This document shows, piece by piece, positions 46,720 through 59,344 of a stretch of DNA of 64,000 nt. The translations under genes and the position numbers were made by a program. Under the pieces are notes generated by a model. That model did no database searches, was not told the origin of the DNA, and saw only the letters and a program-made list of their open reading frames with translations. Every line of letters starts with the position of its first letter. Positions within the stretch are counted from its first letter, which is position 1. The DNA is from Benincasa hispida (taxonomy: Eukaryota > Streptophyta > Magnoliopsida > Cucurbitales > Cucurbitaceae), in the NCBI RefSeq assembly GCF_009727055.1, contig NC_052352.1, positions 23,163,512 through 23,227,511 of the forward strand. Direction: 5' to 3'.

Positions 46720-48678
46720 GTACACGACCACAACACAGAAATGAACACAGCACAAACACTTCGCGCTCGAACTCAGCGATCGTTTTGGTCACAAACTCCT
46801 TAGCAACAGCACGAACGGCCTCCACAGCTTCTCAACGATGTCAAGTTAAGTATGACACAACCAACAAGGATACCTTGGTATTCTCGGTGTGACAATCTAG
46901 AGGGTTGGCACTGTTCAGACTTGGTATGAGGCAGACGAAGAAGGAAACACCGATCGTGTACACGACTATGCAAATGGGAGATGGCAAAAACCTATCGTAT
47001 AGGTCGATACCCAATCATTTAGCTAAAGCTATGTGATCGTCTAGCAAAAGCTATGCGATCGTTTAGTTCATCGTTTAACTCGGTCTGTCACCTACTGACA
47101 CTACACGATCATTTACTTTGGGCAACCGATCGTCTAGCAAAAGCTATGCGATCATTTGGTAAAAATTGTACGATCGTTTAGCTCGCCACTGCACGATCGT
47201 TTAGCTAGCCCAAGCTGTCGTTTAGTAAATCTATATGTACTTGACAACTTCATGAGATCCTTTTTGTCGAGAGAAATCTCAAAAAACTTTTATGAAAAAC
47301 TTTTCAACCATTACTAAAATTAGGAAAACCATTTTTCTTTTATCTCACGGTTACCATGAAAATCCAATAACCACCCACTCAATTGGTTATTAAAGAAAAA
47401 TAAGTAATTATCCAATAATTAATATTATTATAAATATAGATGATAACCAACTTATTATACTATATTTATAACCTATAGTTTTAATATTTCATCTCATGAA
47501 ACATATAAACCATAGTTCTTTTCTTTTCCATGGTACTTAATATGAATCTCATTTACATCAATCCTCCACTAGATGTATCTTATACATCATACCGATTACA
47601 TCATATATAATCAAAATATCTCTTGTCAATTTGAACATTTCAAATCAACACCAAGAACTGAATCTATTGAGCTACCAAGGGGACCTTATAGACCTATAGC
47701 TAGAAGCTCCAACAGTACGTGAATAACTGACTAAACTCTTTAGTCACAGGATCCATCATCTGTTAACTGCCAGGCACTTAACTAAAGACCGATAGCTATA
47801 CCACAGATAAATTATGTGTCCATCTTAACCAATAAGCAGTGCGACAACCCTTCACAGATCGCTCGTAAGTACAGCTGGGCTAATAACCGTTATGTCCCTA
47901 TAGTTACATCTGTCTCCTTAAGTACCGTTGATCCCTCTAATGAACACAAGTCATAGTCCTACTATGACTGAGTCTTCTCTTCTAAAGAGAAGTTGTGGCC
48001 ACTATGTTCAAGCCCCGGAATCAGCCCTTAAGGGAGGAATCTCTCTACTTATCCCTGCTTCAGATAGAAGTGAATTCCATCTTGTGGATTGAGTTCCCAG
48101 CTCCCAGATCCGATAAGTCCCCAAAAGGGTAGGCATGTTAAGTTGGCAATCTAGCCACCTTTACCCATACTAATCAAAGGTCTGCCCTCAAAGGCAGGAG
48201 TTCCCAAAACACTCAGGATTGAGGTCGTGTCACCTATGGTCATTTAAGTGAGATGTAAGTCTTTAGTATAACCGGCATTATATATAGAGTCTAGTCATCT
48301 CGTGATCCAAGTCTAATACAAATTCTTTGTATAGGACACCCCCGCTCGCATGTCTCCACATGAGTGGTTAGGATCTACCATCTTTAGTAGTTTACAACAC
48401 TTGCTAACCTCTACAAAGCGGGTCATATCCGTAGTGTCACCAGGATCAGGTATCCCACCTTAATCCTTATACTACAGACCTATTTAGGTTATCATTTAAG
48501 GTATGATCCACTTGTATATCACATATACATGCTTAAGTTCACATAAGATAATTAAGGAGCTTTATTTATTGGATATGAGTAAATGCTAGAATTAAATAAC
48601 ACTTATTTTATTCATCGAACAATGTGTATCTTTACAAAACAACGAGACTCCGGGAGAATTAGAACACCAATCCCAACA
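46720..48678 (-). repeat. LTR of family B, missing its 3' end
   Basis: Reverse-strand match to 16706-20844 and to the solo LTR at 17962-20051. It ends ACCAATCCCAACA at 48678. The terminal TGAAGG part expected on the left is missing. A CGATCG-word array lies at about 46950-47230. Confidence 0.9.
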
Positions 48679-50572
48679 CGAATGATGTATTGAAATTCTA
48701 TCTTCTCTCTCGATCAAACATAGACAAACAAATTTATTAATGGAACTTGATTTCAAGGAGATATGAAGAAAGAAAAGAAGAACACAAGTCGAATATAGTG
48801 GTTTGATAATTGTTACCTACATTCAATGTGAAAGATCTCCAAATACTTCATCGATTCAAGATTACAGAAATTACAGAGAAAAGGCTTCTGAGATAAGTAC
48901 TATATACTCTCGACTCCCTCTCGAATTTAGCTCTCTTTTCTCTTTTCAAATGCAAAATTACCTTCTTAGTCTTTATTTTATTTAACATGAAAACAATAAG
49001 CAAATTAGTTTCAACTGTTTTTCTGTTGCTATGTTTAACCATATTGTTTTAACAACTTGATGCAGGTGGAGGAATTTAGTTCAGCCTTTTTAACAATGTT
49101 CAAAACTTCAAAGGAGGTTAATACTTTTTTTTCGAGCATAAAAAAAAACCAACATCTTTCAATAATTTCAATATTCAAAAGTAATAAAGTCATAAATTTA
49201 AATATAGAATTAGCTTACACAATTACCAATCTAAACATGATTCAATACATTGATTATCATCTCAAATTTTGATGGTTTGATTTCTATTCTCATAATTATT
49301 GAACTAAAAAAACTACACCTGTCGATATTAATTCAAAAGAAGAATGCACAATTTTTTTAACTGATAAATACTGCATGATTAATAAGTTGGTAAATACAAA
49401 ATTTCCCCCCAAATCCCATATTCCCTGCAAGTTCCTTAGCTATGGTTTGATCATTTATTAGTCAAATAACTCTGATTAATAGTTTAATGAAAAATAAAAA
49501 CTTTGATTAATATTCTAAGATAACGTTGTCTACCTTTTGTTTTATTTTAGTTCAATTATAATCAATTAATCAACGAATTAGTTGCCAAGTTTTTCTCTAA
49601 TTTGTTTGTACAAAAAAATCAGTCAATTAAAGCACTCCATTATATATTTAAGTTAACTATGTATAGCACTCTATATTTTATTATGGTAGGTAAATAAAAT
49701 AAAACAAATTATTATTTTGACTTCAAATCTTTAAAATCTATATTGGATTATTCTTTTGTATAAAAAGTAAAGCAATCGATTTAATAATTTAATGAAAAAT
49801 ATAATCAAACTAAAACAAACTATAGTCTATGAATATTCATATCCAACACATTTCCTAAGTCAGTTTTGTTCATGTTTATTAGAGTACATAGGAGAAGAAT
49901 AAAAGGGGTTTAAAAAAAAACAAAAGTAAACAAATTTTTAAAAATTTTGAAATATATTTTATTTTAAAAATGAAAAAATAAATAATAAAATAATAAAATA
50001 GTATCACTTTAACTTTTATTAGATAATTAAGAAAATATCGAATGAAAAAAATAATGATGCTACTAAACTTTGAGTCTCTAAATACTGCGTTCAAAAATTA
50101 AAAGACATAAATATAATTTAAGTCAAATATTATAATGGGGTATTCGGAATGAGTGTATAAATTATTACGAGTTAAAATATGAACTTAACTGGGATGCCAG
50201 TTTTGTATGTTACATATATTTTATATCCATATTCATTAGTAATGTACTCAATCTTTATCATTATCGATGTTCTTGTTGTCGCTCTAGCCACCACTCTGGT
50301 CACATCTATCACTACCGTCCGACGGTCAAATTTGTATCTTTTGTTCTTTTTTAAAAGGATAGTTGTTATGATTATTATTACTTTGAAAAATAAATTATCA
50401 GAATTAGAGACTTGTGACCTTTGGCGGCCGGGCAAGGTGGCGATGGGATGGGACGTCTAGAAAGGCCAAGGGCCAATTTGGCAATTTTCCTACTCGTTAG
50501 TTGAATTTCTAATTTACTAATTCATTAATCAAGCCCTAACGAAAAGTAGTCCATAATTATTTTTTAAAAAAA

Positions 50573-50780
50573 TATGTTAAATATGAAAATTGTTCAAAAT
50601 ATTTATTAATAATAGCAAAATTTTTATCGTAGATTACGATAGACTACTATCATGTCTATCACGATGCAAGCAAATACAGATAGTAGTCTATCACGATCTA
50701 TCGTAATTTATTGTAGATAGACAATAAAATTTTGATATATTTATAAATATTTTACTTATTTTTTTATCTTTGAAAATAGT
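50573..50780. repeat. MITE-like inverted repeat
   Basis: The outer arms around ATATTTATTAATAATAGCAAA (left) and TTTATAAATATTTT (right) are imperfect inverted repeats. The inner arms CGATAGACTACTATC (50637) and GATAGTAGTCTATCA (50679) are nearly perfect. No coding capacity, size about 200 bases. Confidence 0.6.
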
Positions 50781-51065
50781 CCTTTTTTTTTAATTGATTA
50801 ATGATTACTTTATAAACTTTCCTTTTTTTTCTTTGGCAAATAAACTTGTTTATCATGCGAAGATTCTACAATCTACAAATTTCTTGAAATCATTGTGTTA
50901 CATGTGTTGGTACCTAATTTCTGTATTACGTTTTCAAAGGAATAAAAAATGATTTGGTAAACTTACATTTTTACAACGATTTTTTTAATTATTGTTGTTG
51001 TGTGATTCATGAAGTAACATTTTTTTTAAAGAAAAAAACATCTAATGTGGTACATTTTAATTATC

Positions 51066-51242
51066 ATTGAACTATACTTAGGATGTGTTTGAAATATATT
51101 TTCAAGTGTTTAATTTAAAAAATAAGTCATTTTAAAAGAAATTGGAGTGTTTGGCAACCGCTTAACATAGCTTTTCAAGTGTATTTTAATAAGTTTTTAT
51201 CAAGCATGTTTAAATAAAAATGACTTTTTTGAAAAACACTTT
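51066..51242. repeat. Small MITE-like element with AAAACACTT-type ends
   Basis: GTGTTTGAAATATATTTTCA at the left and TTTGAAAAACACTTTC at the right are roughly inverted, enclosing TGTTTGGCAACC, a word frequent in small plant hAT-like repeats. No target duplication confirmed. Confidence 0.4.
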
Positions 51243-52050
51243 CTTTGACACTATAATATATTATTTTATTGTTTAGTGAGCCACGATTTTAAATTAAAAA
51301 AGTTTAAATAGGGGAGCACGTATATTCATACACATATATATTATATATATAGAATAGTAGTCTAATTTGACCTCTAGGCCAAAGATCCCAATTATAACTT
51401 AGAATATGTATGCTTCATTAATTGGAGTCATCCATTACAATTACGGTGTACTAAAAAAACATATTGCAATTTGGAGAATGATATTGTTTATTACTAAAAC
51501 TCAATGTTTTTTTAATTTATTTTAATAAGAGAGTAGGTATACGAATATATGACCAGGTAAATGACACATACTTAATATTAGTCAAATTATGTTTATGATG
51601 ACAAATTCAATATGAACTATCTTTTCTTTTCAGTATAATAGAGGGTTCTTAATCACTATTACATGTTATATACTAATTGAGCTATGCTCACTTTGAGGAT
51701 AAAAATTATCATTGTATGAAGTAAATAACTTTAAAATACACCAATTATATATTTACATCAATATAGGACATGAGCCTTTTGAATACTTGTTTATTTGCTA
51801 ATAATTTAACACATGATATTAAAAAATATTACATCTAAAAATTCAAGTATTTAACAATAGATGTATAATGTTTTAATCAGGACTAGTATATTTAAGTTAG
51901 CTAGCATCTTCAATCAATGCAATTTACTTAGGTTAATGGTGTAAATATTGATTATTTGAGTTTTAAAATACAGTCTTCTAAATAAAAACTACATGTGATC
52001 TAACTGTTTTGTTTTAAGTTTTTTGTTTTTAAAAAGTAAGCTTATCTTTT

Positions 52051-52263
52051 GTTGGAAATGATTTACATATACCAAGACCCGTGACACATAAAAGAGTCAC
52101 ATGAGGAGTTTCCATCTTCCATCTATCCCATATTGAAAAATTAAGGAGTGATTAAAGGTATAAATAGGAGAGCATAGTGATTTATAAAATTGGAAATAGT
52201 AGGAATAAAAGGCTTTCATCCACTAATGTGAGAGGTTTTTGGAGTGATTTTCCGAAGTGTGAA
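52051..52263 (+). repeat. Short LTR-like fragment
   Basis: TGTTGGAAATGATTTACATA near 52054 looks like an LTR start, and CCATATTGAAAAATTAAGG (about 52128) is a word common near the start of short plant LTRs. A TATAAATA box lies at about 52161. No end or interior can be defined. Confidence 0.35.
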
Positions 52264-53252
52264 TGAACTCCCACTTCAACCACTTTCTATTTTAATAATT
52301 TCTTCCCTTCTTTAACTTTTGCTCACTTCTTATTTAATTAAATTAAATAATTTAATTTAATTTTAATTAATTATTAGTTACAATAATTATAAATTAAATA
52401 AATAATTTACAAACTTAAATATTTGAATCTTATTCAAATATTTATCTCTCTCATAACCTATAGTTTTAATATGAATCTCATTCATATTAAATTTTAACCT
52501 ATAGTTTTAATATGAATCTCATTCACATTAAATTTTAACCTATAGTTTTAATATGAATCATATTCATATTAATTATTTGAATCATATTCAAATAATATAT
52601 CTCCTTTTATTATAAAGTTTAATTTTGAATCTTATTCAAAACTAATTTTATATTATAATGTATCTGTATATTATATTAATTATATCATTTACAATTAACA
52701 TTATTCCTCATTCAATTTGAACCATTCAAACTTTTTCAAAACTCTTAGTTCTTACTTACCCGTTGTGAGCTTGCAGAGGGCCTAATAAGCCTACAGATTA
52801 TAAGCTCTAATGATTCGACATTAATTAATCAAACTTTTTAGTTATATTAATGAACATTCGTTAACTATGGGTCACTCCACTAAAGACCCCCAGCTGCACT
52901 CTTCACACCGTAGAATATTTCTGCGTCCATGGAATTAACTATTACAATAAGTTGATCATTCACGAGTAGTTCGTAATTACAGTTGGGTCAAATTACCGTT
53001 TTACCTCTGTAATTACCTCTTACTCCTTAAGTGCCACCGATTTTTCTAATGAACAATCTGCTATGGTTCTACCATAAACCAAGTCTCTCTCATGCCAGTG
53101 AGAGGACAGGTACCCTTTGTTTAAGACTCGAAATTAGCATTTAAGAGAACAACTTCTCTATTAACCCTAAATGCGGGAATGACTAAATTCCATCTTGTGT
53201 AGCTATGTCCCCAGTTCCCTTCTTGGGCGAACCCCCAAAATGGTAGGCTTAC
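52264..53252 (-). repeat. Family E LTR, left part
   Basis: Reverse-oriented LTR with the AT-rich AATATGAATCTCATTCA repeats (52440-52600), matching 44652-45300. It is interrupted at 53253 by a composite of gypsy LTRs. CTTAC at 53248-53252 is the left target copy. Confidence 0.8.
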
Positions 53253-53460
53253 TGATGCATTGTGAATATGATGAAATAATTGTGTATATTGTGATGGTGG
53301 TGTATGCGTTGTACATGCAAGTTTTCCTAGCAGAATCCAAGTATAAATCCTACTAAGTTTCCTAGTAAGCTCAGGGTCGAACACAGGGACTATGGAGACA
53401 GTATGCGACGGTGATTTCAGATTTTCTTTGCGGTGACAAGTAAAACAATGAGTTGGTTGG

Positions 53461-55156
53461 TGATAACAGGCAGAAATGCACGTTATTACAATGTTAAGTT
53501 ATTAAACAATGAAGGTTTATGTTGATAAAATATGTTAGATTGTGTCCAAAAAACATTAAGTTCATAACATTGTAGTTGCATGCGTTCATCACATAAAAAT
53601 AGTTAACTTTGGTATTTTTATGCAGAATATACTTTAACGCAAGGCGGAAAGCGCGATCACAAGAAATCAACGGTCGAGCGCAACATTACCGCAAGGCCTT
53701 GCGATGATTTGTGCTCGTAAACATCTGCTCAAGAGGGATTGTCGCATAGAGCCCGCGCAACTTGGTGGACGCATCTGGGTGAAAAGTATAATTGATCACG
53801 ATGGGACAGAAAGCTGATGATGGTCGAATCCGAATTAAGTTAACAAGCCGCTAACGATAATAGTACACTCAGCTTTTCGGTGACAAATATTCGGCGCATC
53901 AGTCAGAGAATTAAAGCCATCACATCTGTGCAATCATAAGAGAGAAGCCGTCTTTCACCCCGAAGCTCTATAAATACCAAGGGCAACCTTCAGCAAAAGG
54001 GTTCAGCAAGTTCAGATAGTTCGGATAGTTAGAGAATTTCCCTTAGAGAGAGAATAGCCTTGTTCTTAATTTTTCTTTTATTTTAAGGTGGAGCAAGAGA
54101 AGGGAAGAGACACCGGAAGATCGCTCAGGGCAACTCGAGAGAGAACCCGGAGGCATGGAAAGCAGAGAACGAGCCGACTCTCGCGAGAGCGAGACTATCT
54201 TTTGAACAGAGTAAAAAAAACAGTGTAAAAGCCTTGGGAAGCATAAGATTGCTACCAGGCTCTTTATTCTCATCTTAAATTGTTATTTTGTATTTCAACT
54301 CTATATCTATACAATGGAATTTCTTTATCTACATCTATTCACTCTCTTGAAAGCACGCATGAGTGGCTAAATTTATCGAATAGATTGAGAAGAACTAAGC
54401 TAACATGACCTAGGATCTTCATCGCATGCGATTATCTTGTTTTATGTTGTGCCTAACACCACTTTAGAGCTACTTGAGAGAGAGTCTAAAGAAAGAGCCT
54501 AAGACTTGAGAGAGCTAGGTTAGAATCTAGACTCGAGAGAGCAAGATAGATCTATATAAGCAAGAGATAGGGACTTAGAGATAAGCTCTGTTTGTCAACC
54601 TGCATCGCATGCACCCTAGAAATAGGTTATGATATTATGTGGTCGCCTTATTTGTGTGTGTGTCATTTTTGTCATCGCATAAATAAGAATAGAGACTTAT
54701 GTGTAGGTCCTATAGACTGATCACATATATCGCATGCATTCTAGTATTAGAAGCCGTAGCATTTGCATTGAGAGATGATTTGCTATTGTATGTGTGTTGC
54801 ATGATCGCATAACATGAACGCATCCTAGGAAGTGTTAGCCGAACCCTTTCTCAACCCGTTCACCGCATACTCATCACATCTTCCGTATTATCAACTCTTT
54901 TCGAAACTCCGCTGCATTCGTTTATTTTATTACCGCAAACAACAACACCAAACAACTATTTGATTTACCAGTTACCACAAAGTCTTTTGGAAAATTATCA
55001 TCGCATACCGTTTTTCTTAGTCCCTGAGTTCGACCCTGGACTTACTAGGAAACTCCGTGGGGTTTATACTTGGATTCCACTGAGAAAAATTGTTGTTCAA
55101 CGCATTTTCATCACCGCATTTCATTCCATAATTTTACCTCATAAAATAATGCATCA
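53461..55156 (+). repeat. Full-length gypsy LTR, plus strand
   Basis: 1696 bases from TGATAACAGGCAG to AATGCATCA. TATAAATA at 53969-53976. Same family as the solo LTR at 42803-44427. It is flanked by 166-base direct repeats rather than a 5-base duplication. Confidence 0.92.
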
Positions 55157-56785
55157 TGGTGGTGTATACGTTGTACATGCAAGTTTTCCTAGCAGAATCC
55201 AAGTATAAATCCTACTAAGTTGTCTGGTAAGCCCAAGGTCGAACACAAAAACTATGGAGATAGTATGCGACGGTGATTTCAGATTTTCTTTGCAGTGACA
55301 AATAAAACAATGAGTTAGTTGGTATGTTTGTTTAAGATATAGAGTCTATGCGGCGGAATTGAGAGAAAAGTTAATAACAACGAAAGTTACAATGAGTATG
55401 CAGGGAACGAGTTGAGAAGGGATTTAGCTAGCGCTTCTTGAGATTGCATTCAAGCTATGCGATCATACTACACACACACAACAACAATTCATCTTCCAAT
55501 GCAAATGCCATAGCTCCTATTTCTATGATACATGCGATGTATACGATGATGTTGATAGGACTTATTCCTAAGTCTCTATTCTTGTCTATGCAATGATGAA
55601 TGATGCACACATATACAAGGTGACCGCATACTATCATATACTATCTCTAGGGTGCATGCAATGTGTTAATAGCAAATAGAACTTATCCCTAAGTATCTAT
55701 CTCTTGCTTATGCGGTTCTAATCTGACTCTCCCAAGCCTAGATTCTAATCTGACTTTTCCAAGCCTAGATTCTATCCTTAGACCACCCTCTCAAGTATCT
55801 CTAAAGGATGAATGACGCATACATAATACAAGATGATCGCATAAAGTGAAGATCTCAGGTTATGCTATCAACCCATTCGACAATTTAGTTACTCATGCGT
55901 TATGTAAGGAGAGTGAACAGATGTAGAGATGCAAATTCCATTTTATAAATAAGATCAGAATACAGAATGACAATGGAAAATAAGGATAGAGAGCCTGGTA
56001 GCAATGTCTTGCTTCCTAAGGCTTTTACACGTGTTTTTCTCTACTCTGCCCAAATAATTGTTCTTGCTTCTGCAAGAGTCAGCCCTCTCTCCATTCTCAA
56101 CGCTACCCGGCACTCTTCCGAGCTAACTAGGACGATCTTTTGGCGTCTTCTCTCTTCACTCGCCTCCACCTTCTAAGTATAAAAATTACAGACTACGGCT
56201 ATCTATGTATATGGCGAAGAAGAACTCTAAATTCTAAACAACTGAACCCCTTTAACGAAGTGGCCTTTGGTATTTATAGAGCTTCATGGTGAAGAGCTTT
56301 TCTCTAATATGATTGCACTGATGGGATTGCATTAATTCTCTGTCTGATACGGTGATTAATTGTCACCGAAAAGTTGAGTGTACTTGCTATAATGTTGTCG
56401 TTAACGACTTGTCAACTTAATTCGGATTTGACCGTCATCAGCTTTCTGTCCCATCATGATTTATTAAGCTTCCATCTTGATGCACCATCTCTATGCGGCC
56501 ACCTTCTTGAGCAGATCTTTACGAACGCATACGATCTCATAGCCTTGTGGTCGCAATCTTTTAATGCGCTTGGACGCTGAACTCCTTGGATCACAATTCT
56601 GCCTTGCGCCAACACATTTTCCTACACAAAATACGTAACTTAGCTCCTTTAATGCAATGGACGCATGCAATCGCAATGTTCTCAACTTAATGCTTTTGGA
56701 CACGATTTTACATATTTTTACCGTCGCAATCCTACATTGTTTTATATCTTTGCATTGTAATAACGTGCATTTCTGCCCGTTATCA
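55157..56785 (-). repeat. Gypsy LTR, minus strand, slightly truncated
   Basis: The right end is the reverse of TGATAACGGGCAGAAATGCA. The TATA box reads TATTTATA at 56271-56278. Together with the piece 53253-53460 it would make one complete LTR of about 1.67 kb. Confidence 0.9.
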
Positions 56786-56991
56786 CTTATTAAGTTGGTG
56801 TCTTACGCCACTCTCACCTATACAAATCAAATAACTGCTCTCATAGACGATAGTCCATAACTCACTCAAGATTGAGATCAAGTTACATGATTATTTTATG
56901 AAATATTAATATGTTCAATTAACGACGTTACAATGAGAAATTAAGTATTTTGTGGTCTAGTCTTATACAAACTCATTGTATAGGATATCCC
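56786..56991 (-). repeat. Family E LTR, right part
   Basis: Continues the LTR cut at 53252 (CTTATTAAGTTGG...CACTCTCACCTATACAAAT) and stops at 56991, before its own start, where a forward LTR fragment abuts. Confidence 0.75.
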
Positions 56992-57104
56992 TGTTGGAGT
57001 GTATGCCCTAAAGACTTGTCGAGTTGTATCAATGGTTCAATAATTTTATATTACTTGTGAAATAATCCATTAACCTAAGATCTAAGGTTATCTGATGTAA
57101 TTTA
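56992..57104 (+). repeat. First 113 bases of a copia LTR
   Basis: TGTTGGAGTGTATGCCCTAAAG is a standard start for this LTR type. It ends abruptly at the next LTR. Confidence 0.7.
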
Positions 57105-59076
57105 TGAAGGAACTCTTATCAAAGAGTACCTTTGAGGAAGCAAAATCAATCAAAACTCATTGTGACAGAATTACCGCATTCACAATCAAACAGACCAGTT
57201 ATGTAATTAACAATAAATTACAGGCATGCTTTGAACTTTAAACAATAAAGAGAGAAGATACATACCAGTTGAAGAATCCTTTTTCATAAAAATCTCGCTC
57301 TCGCTGAGATCTCCAAGCAATCGTCCACCAAATCATCGTTGTCGTCTACCTACGAATGGACTCCTCACGAACAAGGCAGCAGGGAAAACACTACCACTTG
57401 GAACCCTCAATATTCTCGGAGTGAGAATCCATGAGATGTGGGCTCTGTTGGATTTAGTAAAGGGAAGGAGGAAGAGACGATCGTTTACCACGACCAAACA
57501 AGTGGGAGATATCGAGTGTCTATCGTATAGACGATGCTTGATCGTTTAGGTAAAGGTACACGATCGTGTAGAAAAAGGGGCGAGATCGTATAGACGATCG
57601 TTTAGTTCAGGCACGCGATCACAGTGGAAAAAGCTAGACGATCGTTTAGTAAAACCTATGTGATCATTTAGTAAACCGCGCGCATGTATACGATCGTTTA
57701 GAAACGTTGAGCAATCGTATGCTCTCGGTTTGCTATACGATAGACAGTATACACAATTCGGTGAGAAAATGTCTGATTCTTTGCAAAATGAAAATAATTT
57801 TCATTTTATCCTTCAATTACGAGAACTGAATGCAACCTCCCACTAACTCATTCGGTTATGGAGAAAAAAGCTGGCACAATTATCCCATAATTTTTAAATT
57901 AAAAAATAGATATAATCTTATTATATTTATAACCTATGGTTTAATCTCACATCATATGCAATACATTAACCATAGTCCTTTTTCTCCTCCACCAGATATA
58001 AATCATATTTATATCATATTCCTCCAATTAATGAATCTCATACATCATGTCAACTATATCATGTATAATTGACCAACTCAATCATTTCATATATAATCGA
58101 ACTCCCTCTTGTCAATTTAAACACTTCAAACTGACCCACAAACTGATTCTCAACTTGAATCCATTGAACTACCAAGAGGACCTTATGGACCTATGCCTCA
58201 AATCTCCAACGGTACGTGAATAGCTAACTAAACACTTTAGCCACGAGATCCACCATCCGTTAACTGCCAGGCATTCCACTAAAGATCGTCAATTGCACTC
58301 TTCTAACCACAAATATATTTCTATGTCCATCAGATATAACCAATCAACAATACGATAACCCTTCATAGATGCTCGTAAGTACAGTTGGGCCAATTTACCA
58401 TTTTGTCCCTGTAGTTACATTTAACTCCTTAAGTACTACTGATCCCTCTAATGAACAATACAACATAGTCTTACTATGTGTGAACACCTCTCGGGCCATG
58501 AGAAGGTGTGTGGCGCCACATCGTTCAAGCCCTGGAATCAACCCTTAAGGGAGAAATCTATCTACTTCCCCTGCTTTGGGGAAGGAGTGAATTCCATCTT
58601 GTTAGCTGAGTTCCTAGCTTCCACTCACACCCGTACAAATCAAAAGACCGCCCTCAAAGGCAGAAGTTTCCAACTCACTCAGGATTGAGGTCATGTTACC
58701 TATGGTCATCCTAGTGAACTGAAGTCTCTGTCATGAACGACGTTATATAACGAGACTAAAACACTTCGTGGTCTAGTATTATACAAACTTCTTTGTATAG
58801 GACGCCCCCGCTCGCATGTCTCCACATAAATGATCAGGATCAGAGCATCTGTAGCAAGTTACAACACTTGTAACTATTTTACAAAGCAGGCCACATCCGT
58901 AGCGTTACCAGAATAAGGTTTCCCTTCTATATCCATATACTACAGACCATTTTGGTTATCACTTAAGACATGATCCACATGTATATCTCCACATGCATGC
59001 TTAAATTACAAATAACAACCAGGGATCTTAGTTTATTAGTTTGTGGTAAAACAATTAAAACATCCAATATTCCATA
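57105..59076 (-). repeat. Family D LTR of RLC-9, lacking its first ~130 bases
   Basis: Starts with the LTR end (TGAAGGAACTCTTATC) and runs to a point about 130 bases inside the LTR start, where a second LTR end begins. A CGATCG-word array lies at 57470-57740. The opening at 57830-58072 is LTR sequence. Confidence 0.88.
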
Positions 59077-59344
59077 TGAAGGAACTCTTATCAAAGAGTA
59101 CCTCTGAGTGGAAGCGAGATCGTTCCAAACTCATTGTGACAGAATTAACGCATTCACAATCAAACAGAATAGATATGCAATATTCAACAAATTACCGGCA
59201 TGCTTTGAAAACTAAACAATAAGAGAATAAGAAACGTACCAGTTGAAGAACTCTTCTTCATAGAAAATCTCGTTCTCGCCAAGGACTCCTCCTTTCACTC
59301 TTGTTATGGAGAATTTAATTCTAACGGCCTTAGCACATACAACT
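59077..59344 (-). repeat. Second LTR end fragment of RLC-9
   Basis: TGAAGGAACTCTTATCAAAG begins again here and matches 57105-57300, then changes at about 59290 into protease-region sequence. A partial tandem LTR, likely a recombination or deletion scar. Confidence 0.75.

Larger units (their letters stand above)
48679..52050. other. AT-rich island with no LTR sequence and no supported gene
   Basis: About 3.4 kb that does not resemble any other part of the window. No frame longer than about 93 codons, and openings at 50172-50460 overlap on both strands in low-complexity sequence. A GC-richer spot lies at 50405-50480. It could be old intergenic chromosome sequence, or decayed elements I cannot recognise. 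Two MITE-like repeats are listed separately. Confidence 0.55.
53253..56785. repeat. Composite of inverted gypsy LTRs (family F)
   Basis: Three pieces: minus-strand LTR end (53253-53460), full plus-strand LTR (53461-55156) and minus-strand LTR lacking its first ~40 bases (55157-56785). The first 166 bases of the third piece repeat 53295-53460. The whole is bordered by CTTAC and CTTAT (56786-56790), a near-perfect target duplication. No gag or pol between. Confidence 0.88.

Noticed and set aside
50172..50460. Overlapping open frames on both strands in the AT-rich island
   Set aside because: Mutually antisense, low-complexity, no motif, no start context.
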